Positions 1 to 12,375 of a DNA stretch of 64,000 nucleotides are shown here, in pieces. The translations under genes and the position numbers were made by a program. Each line of letters begins with the position of its first letter. Within the stretch, counting starts at the first letter, position 1. Under the pieces are notes generated by a model. The model did no database searches. It saw only the letters and a list, made by a program, of their open reading frames with translations, and was not told where the DNA came from. The stretch is taken from NCBI RefSeq assembly GCF_016086655.4, contig NC_052132.2, positions 7,132,805 through 7,196,804 of the forward strand. Reading direction: 5' to 3'. This DNA is from Lepeophtheirus salmonis. Taxonomy: Eukaryota > Arthropoda > Copepoda > Siphonostomatoida > Caligidae.

Positions 1-112
1 TACTAATCTAGCCAAGGTTCTTCCCTACAAAAAATCTGTCTGAGATCCTATTTTTAGTCCAAGTCAGATGTATTTCAAATGTAGAACATCGTCGGTTATT
101 TCAAGGTAATTA

Positions 113-992
113 TAAAGGGTGATTCAAAACGAGCGGTTTTTGGATTGTAGAAATAAAACACATAAAATATTATGTACATATTTATTATGAACCGAAAAAA
201 CAATTCTTCACAATTAATTCTAGAAAATAATCCCCTTCATATGTAGGCCGCAACTGGCCTTTTAATGGTCCATTCTTTCGCGCCAATTTTCGATGACGCG
301 TTCGAGCGCTATCACCGAATCTCACAAATAACTCGCTCAATATTTGCTTCCAATGCTTCAATCCACATAGACTTTGACGTAGCCCCAAAGAAAAAGTCCA
401 AAGGTATGATATCACACGATCTTGGTGGCCAATTCACCGGGCCAAAACGTGAAATTAATTGCTCACGAAAATGATGTCCTAATAAGCCCATTGCTACGCG
501 CGCTGTGTAGCAAGTGGCACCGTCTTGCTGGAACCAAATATCGTGGAAACCATGTGCTTCAATTTGAGGTACTAAAAAGTATGTTACCATGGCGCCAGCG
601 ATGGCGAATCGATTATTCACGATCTTCCGCTACACTCTTGGCTACGGCCGCAATATTTTCTAGGCTGCGAGCTGTACGTGGCCTACCAGACGACGGGACA
701 TCTCAGAAAGTTGCCGCCCCTTCAAATTTTCCGATTATTCTGCGAATTGTGGATTCTGAAGGTCGATTATGTGGATCATAAGTTGGGTGTAATTTCCGAA
801 AAACTTCTTTCACAGAACGCTGATTTTCATAGTACAATTGAACAATTTGTAAACGTTGTTGTGGCGTATATCTTTTCATGAAGAATTGTAAAACAATACT
901 AAGTTAAAATGACGTATGAATTTGACAGAACTCGCTCACGCCTGTCAAAAAATCCCTACTGGAAAAAACCGCTCGTCTTGAATCACCCTTTA
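113..992 (-). mobile_element. DD41D (rosa-like) mariner, terminally complete, internally deleted
   Basis: Both ends carry nearly identical inverted repeats (AAAGGGTGATTCAA then A or G, then ACGAGCGG) next to TA, giving a TA target duplication at 111-112 and 993-994 and an 880-bp element. Minus-strand coding starts near 880 (MKRYTPQQRLQIVQLYYENQ, a helix-turn-helix region), shifts frame, loses its middle, and resumes with the second catalytic region (WFQQDGATCYTA) and the third (NWPPRSCDIIPLDFFF). There are 41 residues between those two Asp, the spacing of rosa-type mariners. The first catalytic Asp region is deleted, so the copy cannot encode an active enzyme. Confidence 0.85.
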
Positions 993-2265
993 TATACAAG
1001 TTATATCAATTATGCATATTTGGACTGATGTATATCTTCCACCACGCGGTTTTTTTTCTTTCCATTGTTGATGGAGCGTGACGTCATAGTAGATATACTG
1101 TTAAATTTATTGATTCAATAATTATGATTAAAATGCTTTTCAGTTTTTAAAACTAAATATACCTTAAAAATTTTAAAAAATATTGAGACAAATTATTTAT
1201 ATTTCGAAAACATAAAAAAGTACATAAATTATTTCAAAACTAGCAATAAAAATAAATTAGAGTATTATAAAATTAAATTGAAAAGTAGCTCTTTTATATA
1301 CCGAACAATCATAGTCTAAGAAAATGGGTTGCTTCAAAAGACTTGTTGTCAATCCTTAAATGAATATAACCTTAAATTGAGACATAAAGAAAGTTGTAGT
1401 AGTAATTATTTTCGAAAAATAAGATATTATATTGAAATAGTATCGATATAAGTTTTTATGATATCTTGAAAAATCAACAGATTTTTTTCAATGAATAAAC
1501 GATTGAATTTATGGGTAAAAATATTTTATTTTTAAGTGGGCGTACTACTAGGAAATGTACTGTATTACTTGACTATAGTTTTTAATCGTTAATTGGTACT
1601 TAACGTCATTGAAGGAAATGTTTAAAAAAAAAAAACTTGCACATATTTATATACTATAATTTATAGTAAAGGTAGGAATCATTTTAATAATTCATGGTTA
1701 TACATGACAGCAAAAAGTAAAAATAACAAATAACTTGACAACTTAGCTCAATTTGTGTTCCGATATGAAAAGTTCCACATACATTCTGCCACGAGATGTA
1801 GTATTTTTTTAAGTAAATAATTCTAAGACGTAGGACTCTATTAACCCGTTTTATCCAAGGCCTTCAATATTATACATCAACTGATTGGAATATCGTGTAT
1901 AAACAAATAAATATATATACCAAATATAAACCTTATACATATAAAATCAAGAAACTATTTATCCTCGTTTTGCAATATATTTCATGAAATGATAACTGTT
2001 TTGTTGGTTATGTAAGTGTTCAAGAGTTGATGATTGAATCAAACTGATACACAATGAATCCCTGGAGTTATAAAGTAGAACTTCTTATTCGTTGACATCA
2101 TCATGGAGGGATAAGCTATACGTAGCTCGAAGCATGATCAATGATCATATATTAATGTATAAATTCAAAAAAATGGCAATGGTACAAATCCAAGTTTTTT
2201 ATTGTGGGAATCCATGGCCAGTCGCTATATGAATACAGTTATAAATAGAGTATTTTTTGAAAGAA
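993..2265. other. Spacer, nothing recognised
   Basis: AT-rich sequence with stops in all frames and no repeat that I could relate to other parts of the window. Confidence 0.5.
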
Positions 2266-2480
2266 AGTCCAGAAATAAAAAATGATTTGAAAAAAAAATC
2301 AAATATTTTTTTTTCAAAAATTCATAACAATTTACAATAAATCAAATTTGTTAGAAAACAAAATTGGAAAATTAAATTTTTTGGCAAACAAATTAGAAAA
2401 ATTAAATTATATTTCAGTTTTTTTTGGTGGGGGGGGCTACACCCCACCTTCCTGCAATCTACCCTGCCTTTTATGGTGGA
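2266..2480 (-). repeat. GC-tipped AT-rich dispersed repeat, copy 1
   Basis: An AT-rich stretch built from AAATTAAATTTTTT-like words ends in a GC-rich tip (GGTGGGGGGGGCTACACCCC). Read on the minus strand, the tip resembles the start of the copy at 18166, including the GTAGCCCCCC block. The orientation is opposite to that copy. Confidence 0.55.
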
Positions 2481-2839
2481 GTTAAAGCTATATATTTTTT
2501 ATTTGTTAGTTACCAATTCAGTCGTTAAAGTAAAATGAAAGAGAATACACAAAAAGTTACATATTACCTATAAGTAGTTCATTCGTATAATTAAGCAACT
2601 CTTTACCTCTTTATACGAGTTCCTATTCGGTTTTTGGGGAACCAGCGAAATACTAAAGTAATTATTCTACTCCAAACATTGATTTCTATGGCACGATGTT
2701 TACCCTTCTCCTAAAATAGTAAAGGTAGCTCTTAGCCAGTTTGAACTATAAAAAAAACAAAGACAATCTTAATTTTATGAGCTTTAACCAAAGAGAAAGA
2801 AATACATGGAGATGAACAAAGGCTTATGATGGGAAACAA

Positions 2840-3760
2840 TTTTACCAACGATGTAACCATGGTACTGTCTCAAGTATAGGGTGCAGATCAATTAGTTATC
2901 GGGACTAATGATCCTGCCTTTAATGACGCCTCAATAGCAGATATTGTTAAGTTTTTCTTTAGGAAATTAAAGGATACATTTATTTTGGAAGAATATCCTA
3001 TTTGCAACATCATTTTAGCTAGACACGATATTCACTCCCCAGATCTATTCAATGACGGGAGATTGAAGTTTCCTCTCGAGAAGACTTCAGGTATCTATAT
3101 TATGCCATGCTCTTGACCTTTAAAAATGGCAATGCCTAATATTGAAGGTGAGACGGATATACTATGTTATCTACATAGAAGACAATTGAGTCTCCCTGAA
3201 AACTAGAAGAGCAGAATCAAATCATCGATGAGAGGAACAAATTACAAAAAAAATTCACAGTCCAATTACATATTTCTGCTAATTGTATTTTTTTTTTGCT
3301 CAAGCCCTTGTAAGGACTGTGGTAAGATATTCAACAACACAGTCCATGCTTTTGTAGATTGTCTGTCTTTAACCATTCTAAAGTAATTTGTAAAATTAAA
3401 TGAAAAAAGTTTGATGGGTGGGGATGAAACGTTTCAGAAAGCAATTGTGCTGTTTGGACTTTCACGAAAGAAAAAAAGGAGCTTCGCCCAAACCCAAAGC
3501 AATTGACTTTGCTCTGCTAAACTCAAAAGCTCTTATTGCGAGCAGGCTGACGTCATATGAACCGATTGTTGTGGAAGAAATGAGAGGTATAATTTGACTG
3601 CATCTGTGAGATATGTGGCCTTATCACTAAAAATTCCAAACATAGGAACAAATACGTGGTAGACAGCATCAGAATGGATCAAGTTTATTCCATCAATGGA
3701 ATCCAACGTTGGAAGAGTTTTTAACAGAAAAATGAAGTCTTTTAGGAAAAGCTTTTACCA
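2840..3760 (+). pseudogene. Decayed copy 1 of an unrecognised repeat-encoded protein
   Basis: The first part reads open as DQLVIGTNDPAFNDASIADI and on to RHDIHSPDLFNDGRLKF, which I do not recognise. The second part (from about 3300) shifts frame repeatedly but keeps CKDCGKIFNNTVHAFVD, KAIVLFGLS, NSKALIASRLTSYEPIV and RYVALSLKIPN. These blocks recur in the same order in the copy at 5.5-6.0 kb. Both copies lie on the plus strand. The protein is therefore a repeat-borne family of unknown function, not a host gene. Confidence 0.5.
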
Positions 3761-4835
3761 CATTTCATAGTTTTAATTTTATGTATTCCATATAATTTGG
3801 ATATTTAAGTTCGTTTTAGTAAATTTGTTTTGAAAGTTTATTTATCTTAGGTATGGTTCAACTCCGGGGCATTAAACTTAAACTACAATGTGTTTTTTTA
3901 TGGTTCTGGACCTAATTGCCCTGGACTTTATTATTATTATTATATTTACATAATATTTTTTGTTTATATATATATTAATAGATTTAACAGAACACTCCTT
4001 CAATTTAATGTAATATTCTGTGAAGTAATCGAATCCATCTTTCCCGAGTTTAAGTTATTTTAAACTTTTCCAGACTACTCTTAGTTATTATGCCTTCTTG
4101 CAATCGTGTCCAAGTTGAGTCTGATTAATCATACAATATCCAACTTGATAGCAATACATGGAGACGATTCTATCAATTTACAGAGGAAATGAAACATATA
4201 TCACTTTACCATATAGTAATATCATCAATTTCAAACCACAAAAACTAACTTAAATGGTTATTATGACGCTTTAAGCCATAATTATCTCCTGATTTACTCA
4301 ATATACATATACATGTTCATAGCAAATAGTTTTTCCAAGTTGAAGTTATTATGCTTCTGAGTCCAATGCCTCATGCTCCGGAGATGAGTCTAAGTCATGA
4401 TGTCTCTAGTCTAAGACGTCAACAGATCCGATATAAGCCCATTAAAATAAATGTATATTATTAAAAATCAACTATGACGTAATTTTTTTGAACGTACCCT
4501 CATTATAAGCTGATATAGTATTGCTCAACCTGTTGCACACCTTGTAGCCTATATATATTTCTTTCTCTATGACCTCAACTATTACGATGTAATAACATTT
4601 TTTTTTTGTTCCTTTGTGTTTGTTGTGTTGTTTTCCAAAAGTTTTTATTTATTGCTTTGATATCAACAAAGTTTGCGCAGTGTGTATATTCATATTTTTA
4701 GTTTTTTTGCTTTGTTTTTCTATTTTCTTGGTTAGAGACAATAATAGAACTCTCAATATGTGTTTGTTTATCCCCTTGGTGGTGTAAAATAGATAATTAG
4801 AATGAAATATTGATTGTTGTTAACTGAATATTAAA
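3761..4835. other. Spacer, nothing recognised
   Basis: AT-rich sequence separating two relics of related type. No open frame or repeat that I can support. Confidence 0.45.
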
Positions 4836-4879
4836 TTGACAATTAGTAATTACTCATTACTAATAAGTAGTAACAGTCA

Positions 4880-5150
4880 TTCGAGTGTTCAAAATCGTAA
4901 AATGAAGCCCTATTGTTACCCACGATGGAATAATGCTTGTGGAAAAGGACTTGAAAACGTAAAAATGACTTGTTTCCCACTTCTTAATATCAAACATGGA
5001 TCAAGGCTATTAAAAGGGTGAATGATGATGGAACTTTGTGGAAGACTCATTATGGGAGTCGAATATTTTTCAAACATTCTATTAACGGTAAATACAAACC
5101 CACTTGCCGTCATCCTGACTATTTTCCAACCATACCTATTTCCAACGTAC
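4880..5150 (+). pseudogene. THAP-type zinc-finger relic
   Basis: With one frame change, the stretch reads like the DNA-binding THAP domain: CFP, then WIKAIKRVNDDGTLW from 4997, then HYGSRIFFKHSINGKY and HPDYFPTIP. The WIKAIKR, KH-x-I and terminal PxYFP blocks sit where a THAP domain has its W, C-x2-H and AVP motifs. The Cys of the C-x2-H pair appears as Phe, so the zinc site is broken. It lies upstream of copy 2 of the unrecognised protein on the same strand and could be its N-terminus. Confidence 0.55.
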
Positions 5151-5519
5151 CATGTTGATCCCAGAACCTTTATTGATAAAATAACATTACAGCCGATTCT
5201 TGAAACGAAGATAAATGAAGAAGAGACTGGAAGGTCTAACGAACAACGTAGACTCTAGTGTACGCATTATAGATTAGGGTTTCTACTTCTTCATAAGTAG
5301 GACGCTTAGGTGAACGATCATTATTAATAGGCTTATGGCCAATTATAATCTTTCTTTTAATAACCTTTCCGGATAGATTTTTTTAATGCAGTTAGATAAT
5401 TATATTGAGGGAAAGACACACTTAAAGATTAATTCATTTTCAGCTATTAATTTCACAAGAAATAAGCTTGCAAACTTATAAGGAATCACTAAAAAAAAAA
5501 TGTTTTTCCGTATTCGTTA

Positions 5520-6005
5520 CTTCACATAAAGGATGACAAGGAATTCACAACACAACTTCAAATATTCCAACACTCCATGCAAAGACTCTGGGAGAACTTT
5601 GAATTCTACTATTCATGCCTTTGTTGATTGGGTTTAGCTTTGGATTTTAAAAGGAGCCATATCATTGAATGTCAACAGAGAAGACAACGTAGAATCTAAT
5701 TTAACAAAAGCGATTATATTGTTTGGAGTATCAAATGAAATTAATTCCTCTCATTATATTAATGCATTGGATTTAGCCTTGAGCCTAGTCTAACGCTCAA
5801 GTACTTATTGCGAACAAGTTATGCACCTATCAACCACTGAAAGACGAAAACATTATGAACATTTATTCAGCGCGATACTCAGCCTTCTCATTGAGGATTC
5901 CAGATGTGTCGGGCTATGGATGGCAATATGGAGCGGATTTGGTACGATACTACACGAAAATATTATCAATATATTTGAAATCTTTGAAAAGAATTATTAA
6001 GTCTA
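5520..6005 (+). pseudogene. Decayed copy 2 of the unrecognised repeat-encoded protein
   Basis: Readable blocks are NTPCKDSGRTLNSTIHAFVD, KAIILFGVS, ALDLALSL, NAQVLIANKLCTYQPLKDEN and ARYSAFSLRIPDVSGYGW followed by QYGADLVRYY. The first four match copy 1 at 3.3-3.7 kb in order, and the last resembles the minus-strand frame at 26.8-27.05 kb. Frameshifts and stops show decay. No known catalytic motif is apparent. Confidence 0.5.
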
Positions 6006-6299
6006 ATGATATTTTTTGGAAGTAATTGTTTTGAATGTGAATTTTAGACTTTTGACTCGTTTTTTAGTTGTTTTTTTTATACGTTTTATTATTTATGCAC
6101 GTTTTACTCGTCATATTCTACTTTTATTTGTTTTATTACATCTAATCATATGTTATTAGTTTCCCGTATTTTTTTATTGCCGTGTAATAGGACGTACTGG
6201 AAGGCTCTTCGGGAGAGAATAATTTTAAGCTAAAATATTTACTTATGTTATATATAACTTTTGTGGATATGCACAATACCCATTGAAGCAAAGTGTCTG

Positions 6300-6900
6300 A
6301 TCAATTTCCCAAAATAGAAAGATACAGAAGGGTAAATGCAATTCCTGTGGAAATAATTTTAATGGATAAAAGCTCAAATACAACTGGACTTCGAAAACAT
6401 GTGAAAATAAAACATTGAATCAACATATATGAAGACGAAAGATCTCAGAAGAAAACAAAAATTATTGCAAAATATTTTGACCAAATAAAAATTCCTTATA
6501 AAATCTTTTTTGTTTTTCCAAAAAAGAACTTCCTCACCTCAGAATCGAAAACCTTAGCAAGAAGAAGTCCTTCTGCCCTGCTATCACGTACAATTATGTC
6601 GAAGAGGATGGGCCGAAGTCTATTTAAAGAATATTTTTTGGTCTCAACGGTACAAAGAACTCTGTTTCGAACGTGTTCAATACCTATTGAATTTTATTAC
6701 GTATTATGAAAATTGGGTTTACTTTTTCTTGAATGAGAAGACATTTGATATTAACCGGGTCATTTTGGAAAAAAAGTTTATCCCAAATATAAAGAAAATG
6801 ACTAAGCGGTGTCAAAAATCTATTGTGGTTTTAATAGAGGATTCATTATCATCCTGCAAATACTGTTAAAGATTGAATGACAAAAAGTATGAGAATTTGA
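6300..6900 (+). pseudogene. BED-finger, hAT-type transposase N-terminal relic
   Basis: A BED-like zinc finger is readable across one frameshift: KCNSCGNNFNG then KSSNTTGLRKHVKIKH (C-x2-C and H-x4-H). It is followed by IYEDERSQKKTKIIAKYFDQ and further on by NYVEEDGPKS and LEKKFIPNIKKMTKRCQKS, which fit the order of the region before the catalytic core of hAT transposases (VEDEGF-like, then the IP-x-LY-like helix). The catalytic core itself is not seen. Confidence 0.5.
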
Positions 6901-7670
6901 TTGAAATAACTTTGAACTCCACAGAGCAATGACCTCGACCCATTCGAATACATTATAAGGTTCCAAATATAGTGCAGTGGGTTTCAAGTACGTCGTAGTA
7001 ATATTAAAAGTCAACTAAGGTGGAATAATAAAGACATAGACTATGGAACTACGTAGTTCTATGGACTACACGCTTAGTACATGATTTATAATGTTTGTAT
7101 ATCACTCCAGTCTCACTTGGAGGTCATGATTGAGGCCAATTGTGATCAAATTATAAATTTGTTTAAAACAAAGGTGTGCTCAACTTCATCAAGCAGAATT
7201 TTGGATTGCTTCAAAATGTGATAGTAAAGTGTTAAAATACTTTTTAAACAACCGGTATATCCTATCAACTTTTTTTTTTCATATATTAAAAATGTTGGAA
7301 CAAGTACCATCTGGGAAAGCAATGAATCAGATGTATTATTATTCCTGACATATTCTTGGTCATTTTATGTGTTTAATGAATTTGTGACATCCTTTCAAAT
7401 ATTTTTCCTCATGTAATATCCATTCTTAATCATTTACAGAAGCATTAAGGATATTATATTCTAGGTATTTGTAGTCGGAATAACGAGATTAAAGTACAGG
7501 GGTCTACCATAATTGCTATTTCACTTTAGAGGCTTTTAGATCTTTTATTACTCATGTGGGATTGAAATTTAATCAATCACACATGAAAAGAATAGAGTGT
7601 GTCATTTTCAAAAATTGTTCATTTTTTAATGGACGGCCGAATAGTGAGCATATTATTTACTAAAAACTAT
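6901..7670. other. Spacer, nothing recognised
   Basis: AT-rich, no supported feature. Confidence 0.4.
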
Positions 7671-7679
7671 ATGAAGTTA

Positions 7680-7985
7680 GTGGGCAGCACTTTCCCAATC
7701 CTCCCCCTGACCTTGCCGCACACCTTCTTGTACTTGGATGTTTTCAAGACAGTGCCCTAGGCCCTTCTGATAATGTCCATGAGAGCATGAATGTTGGCGT
7801 GACTCACCCAGACTTGATTACACCATGACTGCTCCCAGAGGCCTTGTTGATGGGGGGCACCAGTAGTGGTGTGTCGTTCCATATTTAGCACTGCAGTCTA
7901 GTCAAGTCCTATCCAGTGCAGCCCCATTTGTTGGTCTTTAAAGAAGGGATAGTTGATCCCCTCGTGACGTAAATAAGGGTGTTTT
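7680..7985. other. GC-richer patch of probable transposon origin, unresolved
   Basis: This patch is markedly richer in G and C than its surroundings and is partly open on the minus strand (VSHANIHALMDIIRRA, then KTSKYKKVCGKVRGRIGKV). The basic, helix-turn-helix-like look fits a Tc1/mariner N-terminus, but I cannot show homology to the mariner tail 200 bases away, and the order would be wrong for one element. Confidence 0.25.
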
Positions 7986-8189
7986 TCATTTTTTACGAAT
8001 AATAAACCATGTAACTAAGTAAACATATAATATGTCCATTATATGGCCTTAGCACCGTGTGGTGTATTATAATCTGAACACTTTGAATTTTGAGGTTCAC
8101 TAACATATAATTTATGAATAACAATAGAATTTCAACAAAATTAATACTCTAAATAGATGTGTGTCTGAGCTTTCTTAATCATTAGTGTA

Positions 8190-8460
8190 ACTGTTCTTAG
8201 CGACAATGTTGGCTTCCAGGTGACGGCAGAAGTTCTGGCACTCACTGCAGATGTAGTCCTCTCTTATGGCTAACAGTGGCTTTTATGGCCTTGGTAATTG
8301 TATGAGAGTCACTGGTGGTCTTACCCTTGACATGCAACCGAAAGGTGTAGTTTAGTGTGTTGGAATCAGGGCTGTAGAGAGTGTCAAAAAAAGAGTTTAA
8401 AAAGAACTTAAAAGACTCATTCAAAAGAGTTTTGCAACTTAGGAGATGGGTTTCTATCAT
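8190..8460 (-). pseudogene. Mariner transposase C-terminal relic
   Basis: Minus-strand reading gives PDSNTLNYTF, where mariners have PDLNPLDYxxW (the third catalytic Asp appears as Asn), and then ICSECQNFCRHLEANIVAKN, matching the Cys/Phe/Arg-rich C-terminus of the family. Frameshifts occur between the blocks. The upstream two thirds are absent. Confidence 0.6.
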
Positions 8461-9154
8461 TGCTCCTCTGCGTCCAGTTTGGCAGTTTTGACAGAGTGTT
8501 CAAATTTCAATAGACCACCTGGTACATATTTCATACATGTTATTTGGCTTAATAAACGACTGACATTTGTAGGAAAAATTTCAAGGTCTGGCAGTTTAGT
8601 ATCGATCCCAAGGACCAATAGGACCAGTCCTAAGCCAAAACTTGACCGTACTGGACCAAATAAATAAGAACCAACATAACATTAGTCACAGGCGCAATAC
8701 TGAAAATGACCAAAATCACAAAAATGTTTGCCACAGATTTAATTTTTTGGCTATAGAAAGATCTGCTTGGGCTCATTTCAAAGCAAATTATTTAAAAAAT
8801 AATTATAATACTTAAATTTGCAAAAATTGGTCTATTTATCACGAGAGATCGTCCGTGGGCACTTTTGATTGTCGAATTTAATCCATCAAATTTTCTAATG
8901 TAATCTCATTAATGCTGTGTTATAGAAAAGACAAATTTGTTTTTCCTAGAGTATTTTGGACTAATTGCTAATATGAAGGTTTCGTGTTTATAAATATATT
9001 ATATACTTACAGTACATTGCAAATATAAATTGCTGTAGGATTGAAATTATTGTGGACCCATAAAGTTGTAAGACTCAATATCTTTCACATGTCAAATTTT
9101 CAAGAGTATATGTTAGCAATACGTAATCAAAGGTGAAAATCCAGTGTGGAATGG

Positions 9155-9440
9155 GCATGTTAAAAAAAAGAAACCGAAAATCAACATGGTAACTCTGACA
9201 ATTTGAATAATGTTTTGGAGGAGAGAAAGAATAATGCTCATGACGTTTCATTAATCAGCTGTGACAAGAGATGAAAGAAATAAAGATATAAACAATGACA
9301 TATGCTAGTTTTACTCCGATGACGATCCCGAATTCTACACTGAGTCCAACAATTATATCTCTGCAACAAATCCTCAAGGTTCTGTTCCCTCTTTTATGAA
9401 GTCACACGAATGTTCAAACAGGTTTTGAATAAAATTGAAT
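9155..9440 (+). repeat. Dispersed repeat family A, copy 1
   Basis: This copy shares ordered blocks with copies near 31.9, 41.8, 46.3, 46.9 (minus) and 59.9 kb: ATGACGTTTCATTAATCAGC, ACTCCGATGACGATCCCGAA, then CTCTGCAACAAATCCTCAAG, then CTTTTATGA and CACACGAATGTTC. No protein is encoded. Ends were not determined. Confidence 0.6.
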
Positions 9441-11435
9441 CTATTTAGAAAAGGATGTTCACTACTAAAGAATTAAATAATAATGTCAACTGCTTCGGAA
9501 AATAAAATTTATTCTTTATACTACCAATTACGGGCCAGTTCAAAACACACCGTATCTACATGTATGCACATAATGAATACTCGTCTAAATATAGTGTATC
9601 TTGTAATGAGATCAAGTTGATAAATACTCATGTAAAAATACACACTTCTCTATGAATGTAGATAAAAACATCTATGTATATACAAAAATTACTTTCTTGC
9701 TACAAAGGGCGAGAAAAAAATAATAGGAATTTATATAATTTTCTTTTATATGAAAAAAAGTAGATTAATCTTTTGTCAAATAGAATTTGTTATAGAACAA
9801 TCTTAGATGAAAGAAAAGTTAATATATTAGTTCAATTCGAAGGGAGTTGCACAAATAGGATAAAAATTCCCTATTTTTAACTAATACATACTGAAGGTGA
9901 TACCCGTTCAAGCGCAAATCCTCACTTAAAATCATTTTCCATAAAAATTAAAAATTAATGCGACTAATTTGTGTAATATATCCAAAAAAAAAAAAAAATT
10001 CTGCAACTTTCACCTCTAAAAATTTATGTTCAATTTTTCATTTTTAATATTTTGTGGGACTTTGAAACTCTCAAAATTTAAAGACTTCTAACTGTTAATA
10101 TCTGGAACCTTCTAGCAAAGTCTTATAGCAATATATTAGTAATCGTGCTTCAAAAATAAACAAAAATAATGTTTTGTGCTACCTAAGCCGTTGACCCTAA
10201 ACTCACATTGATGCAAACCCTTTTTCATTGGTTAGATGGAGTTGCACTGATTATGTATAAGTAAACATTATAGTAATTCATTTACTCCATCTAACCTAGG
10301 AATCGTCTTTGAATTCTATATATATAAAGTATATTTCCTTCTGAAGGAACAACCCGGGTTACAAATCTACGCACATTCAGTTCAAGAGAATAATTTAATC
10401 CGATCACGTTGTCATTCAGCTAAGTCGTTCCATTTAATTTGAGCTATGTATCTCGATTTTTTTAAAAGTAATGATCGATTATTCGGTTTTAAAGCATATT
10501 TTGTGTGACTTTTAACTTGACCTTGACCTCTAAAAATGTAATTACCTCTTACTTTTAACCTTTTAGACAGAAAGAGCCATTTGAGCCCATTTAAAACGGT
10601 AAAGAAATCCTTGCAAGCCAAAATTACTTTTTGATACCTAAAATAAAGAAAACAGTGTAATTACTGTTTTTATTTTTATTTTAGGATTTATTGTTAAAAC
10701 AGCCTTGTTTTCTTATTCTCTCCTCTGCATATATTTGAGCAAAGGTAGTGTGTTTATTTTTAAAATGTCTTTCAACATTTGGTCTTTTATTGTTGCAAGT
10801 TTCCCGCGGCAAATGAGGGCTAATGATAAACCGTTTTTATCAGAGCTAAAACAGACGAATCTTCCCAGGCATAATTAAATATTCTATTTCCTTCAGATAT
10901 TTGTTTTCTCTTAGATTTCTCCATACTTCGAAATGGGTTGAATGTTGCAATAGATACACACTATTTTTATTTTAACCAATTAATGCACAGGTATTAACAA
11001 TTTGAATATTTATTTATTTACTCCGTCCCATAGCCACAGCATTTGGATAAAAGAGCCGTATGCGTCGCCAGAGACGCGAGTTTCTGATTCCAGCCCTAGA
11101 AGATTGGCAGTTCCATTTCTATCTTCAATTTCAAACATGAAAGTTTTCGTTAGGCTATTGTATTGTCCATACCAATGTTAAATAATTCATAGTTAATTAT
11201 GACTTACAATCATTAGAGATAAAATACCTGGAGTAATACGATTAATGATCATGTCATTTATTCATCTCCTAAATCAAATCCATATATTCGTACTAATTAA
11301 ATCTATTTTAAAATGTTATACTGGTATAAAGTTATACCATTAGGGAAAAAAGAAAGTGAGAGGATTCAAGAGACTAAAGTTCGTAGAATACTCACAATTC
11401 TTAATCAATTTAAGAATCAATGATTATTTTTTCTT
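9441..11435. other. Spacer with scattered repeat words
   Basis: No gene. Stretches near 10030-10120 and 10500-10560 carry words related to the tandem array at 43 kb (TTTTGTGNGACTT, CTCAAAATTTAAA). A short GC-richer patch lies at 11030-11110. Confidence 0.4.
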
Positions 11436-11439
11436 GAAT

Positions 11440-11780
11440 TGAGTTATAGTCAGAATTATCTCCCAAATCCATAATTATTATCTGCAAAGACTAAACAAAA
11501 TTGTATTTAAATTTAAAAAATTGAATACCTACTAACATACCTCATGAAATAATATGTTTAAAAATAATTTATTAACCAATTGACATATCTTAATTGATGT
11601 AACTATATCAATAAATTATCATATCACAGTAAACATTTAATAAAAGAAAAAATTTGAAGAGGGCTCTATGTTTTTGACATAAATAATTATTGCAATTTGA
11701 ATGTTTTGGTCAACTATTTCATCTTTTTTGACGGACACTTTTGTACTTTATCTCTATGCCTACAATATATTCATATTTAA
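11440..11780 (+). repeat. Diverged direct repeat H, copy 1
   Basis: Matches 13650-13920 in the same orientation: a TTTAAATTTAAAAA-like start, then TTTGAAG, TCTATGT, GGTNAACTATT, TTTTTTGACGG, GTACTTT and TTTATCTCTA in order. Confidence 0.5.
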
Positions 11781-12192
11781 AGGGATACACTTTCAAATGA
11801 GCTTTTTATATCTAAAATTCAATTCTGCTAAACAAAATGTAAATATAATCAAGCTATCAGTAATTTTTTTCATATTCTAAAATATCAAAGACGATTTTAA
11901 ACACTTTTAAATTATATATGTATAACCGCAAGACACGTAAATATATACTTTACTTCCCATGAAAATATATATTTTTTAAATTAAATTAATTTTGTTCAGA
12001 ACTAGAAAAATATTTTTCATCATTTTTTAATCAATTTTTTTTTTCTTCATAAAAAAGCATTTCTTTTATATTTTTATACATAATTTTTTATATGATATTC
12101 TTTATATTTTTTTCTGATGTAATGATGATTAAACGTTGTACTCCTTTGATTTCTTTTCAGTTCCAAAATTATATATATATAATCAATTAAAA

Positions 12193-12375
12193 TTTCTCAT
12201 TTCCTGCGAAACAAATTTGTAAATTACTGGATCCTGTTTGTAAATTTTGTGAAATCGGATTATATGTCTTCATGTTTTAAGAAAATTTTCTCAGGAAACG
12301 AATTTTTAAATTACTGAATCCTATTTGTAAGTAATAAGATTTGTGAAATTTAATTATTTCTATTTATGTTTTAAT
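12193..12375 (+). repeat. Tandem duplication of about 92 bp
   Basis: Two diverged units at about 12193-12280 and 12284-12373 share TTTGTAAATTACTGGATCCT (second copy: ACTGAATCCT), TTTGTGAAAT and TATGTTTTAA-like words in the same order. Non-coding. Confidence 0.65.

Noticed and set aside
422..881. Plus-strand frames of 119 and 67 codons
   Set aside because: They lie opposite the DD41D mariner coding region and have no motif of their own.
5260..5385. Minus-strand open stretch reading PKRPTYEEVETLIYNA
   Set aside because: Looks slightly protein-like but is short, lies between plus-strand relics and has no recognised homology.
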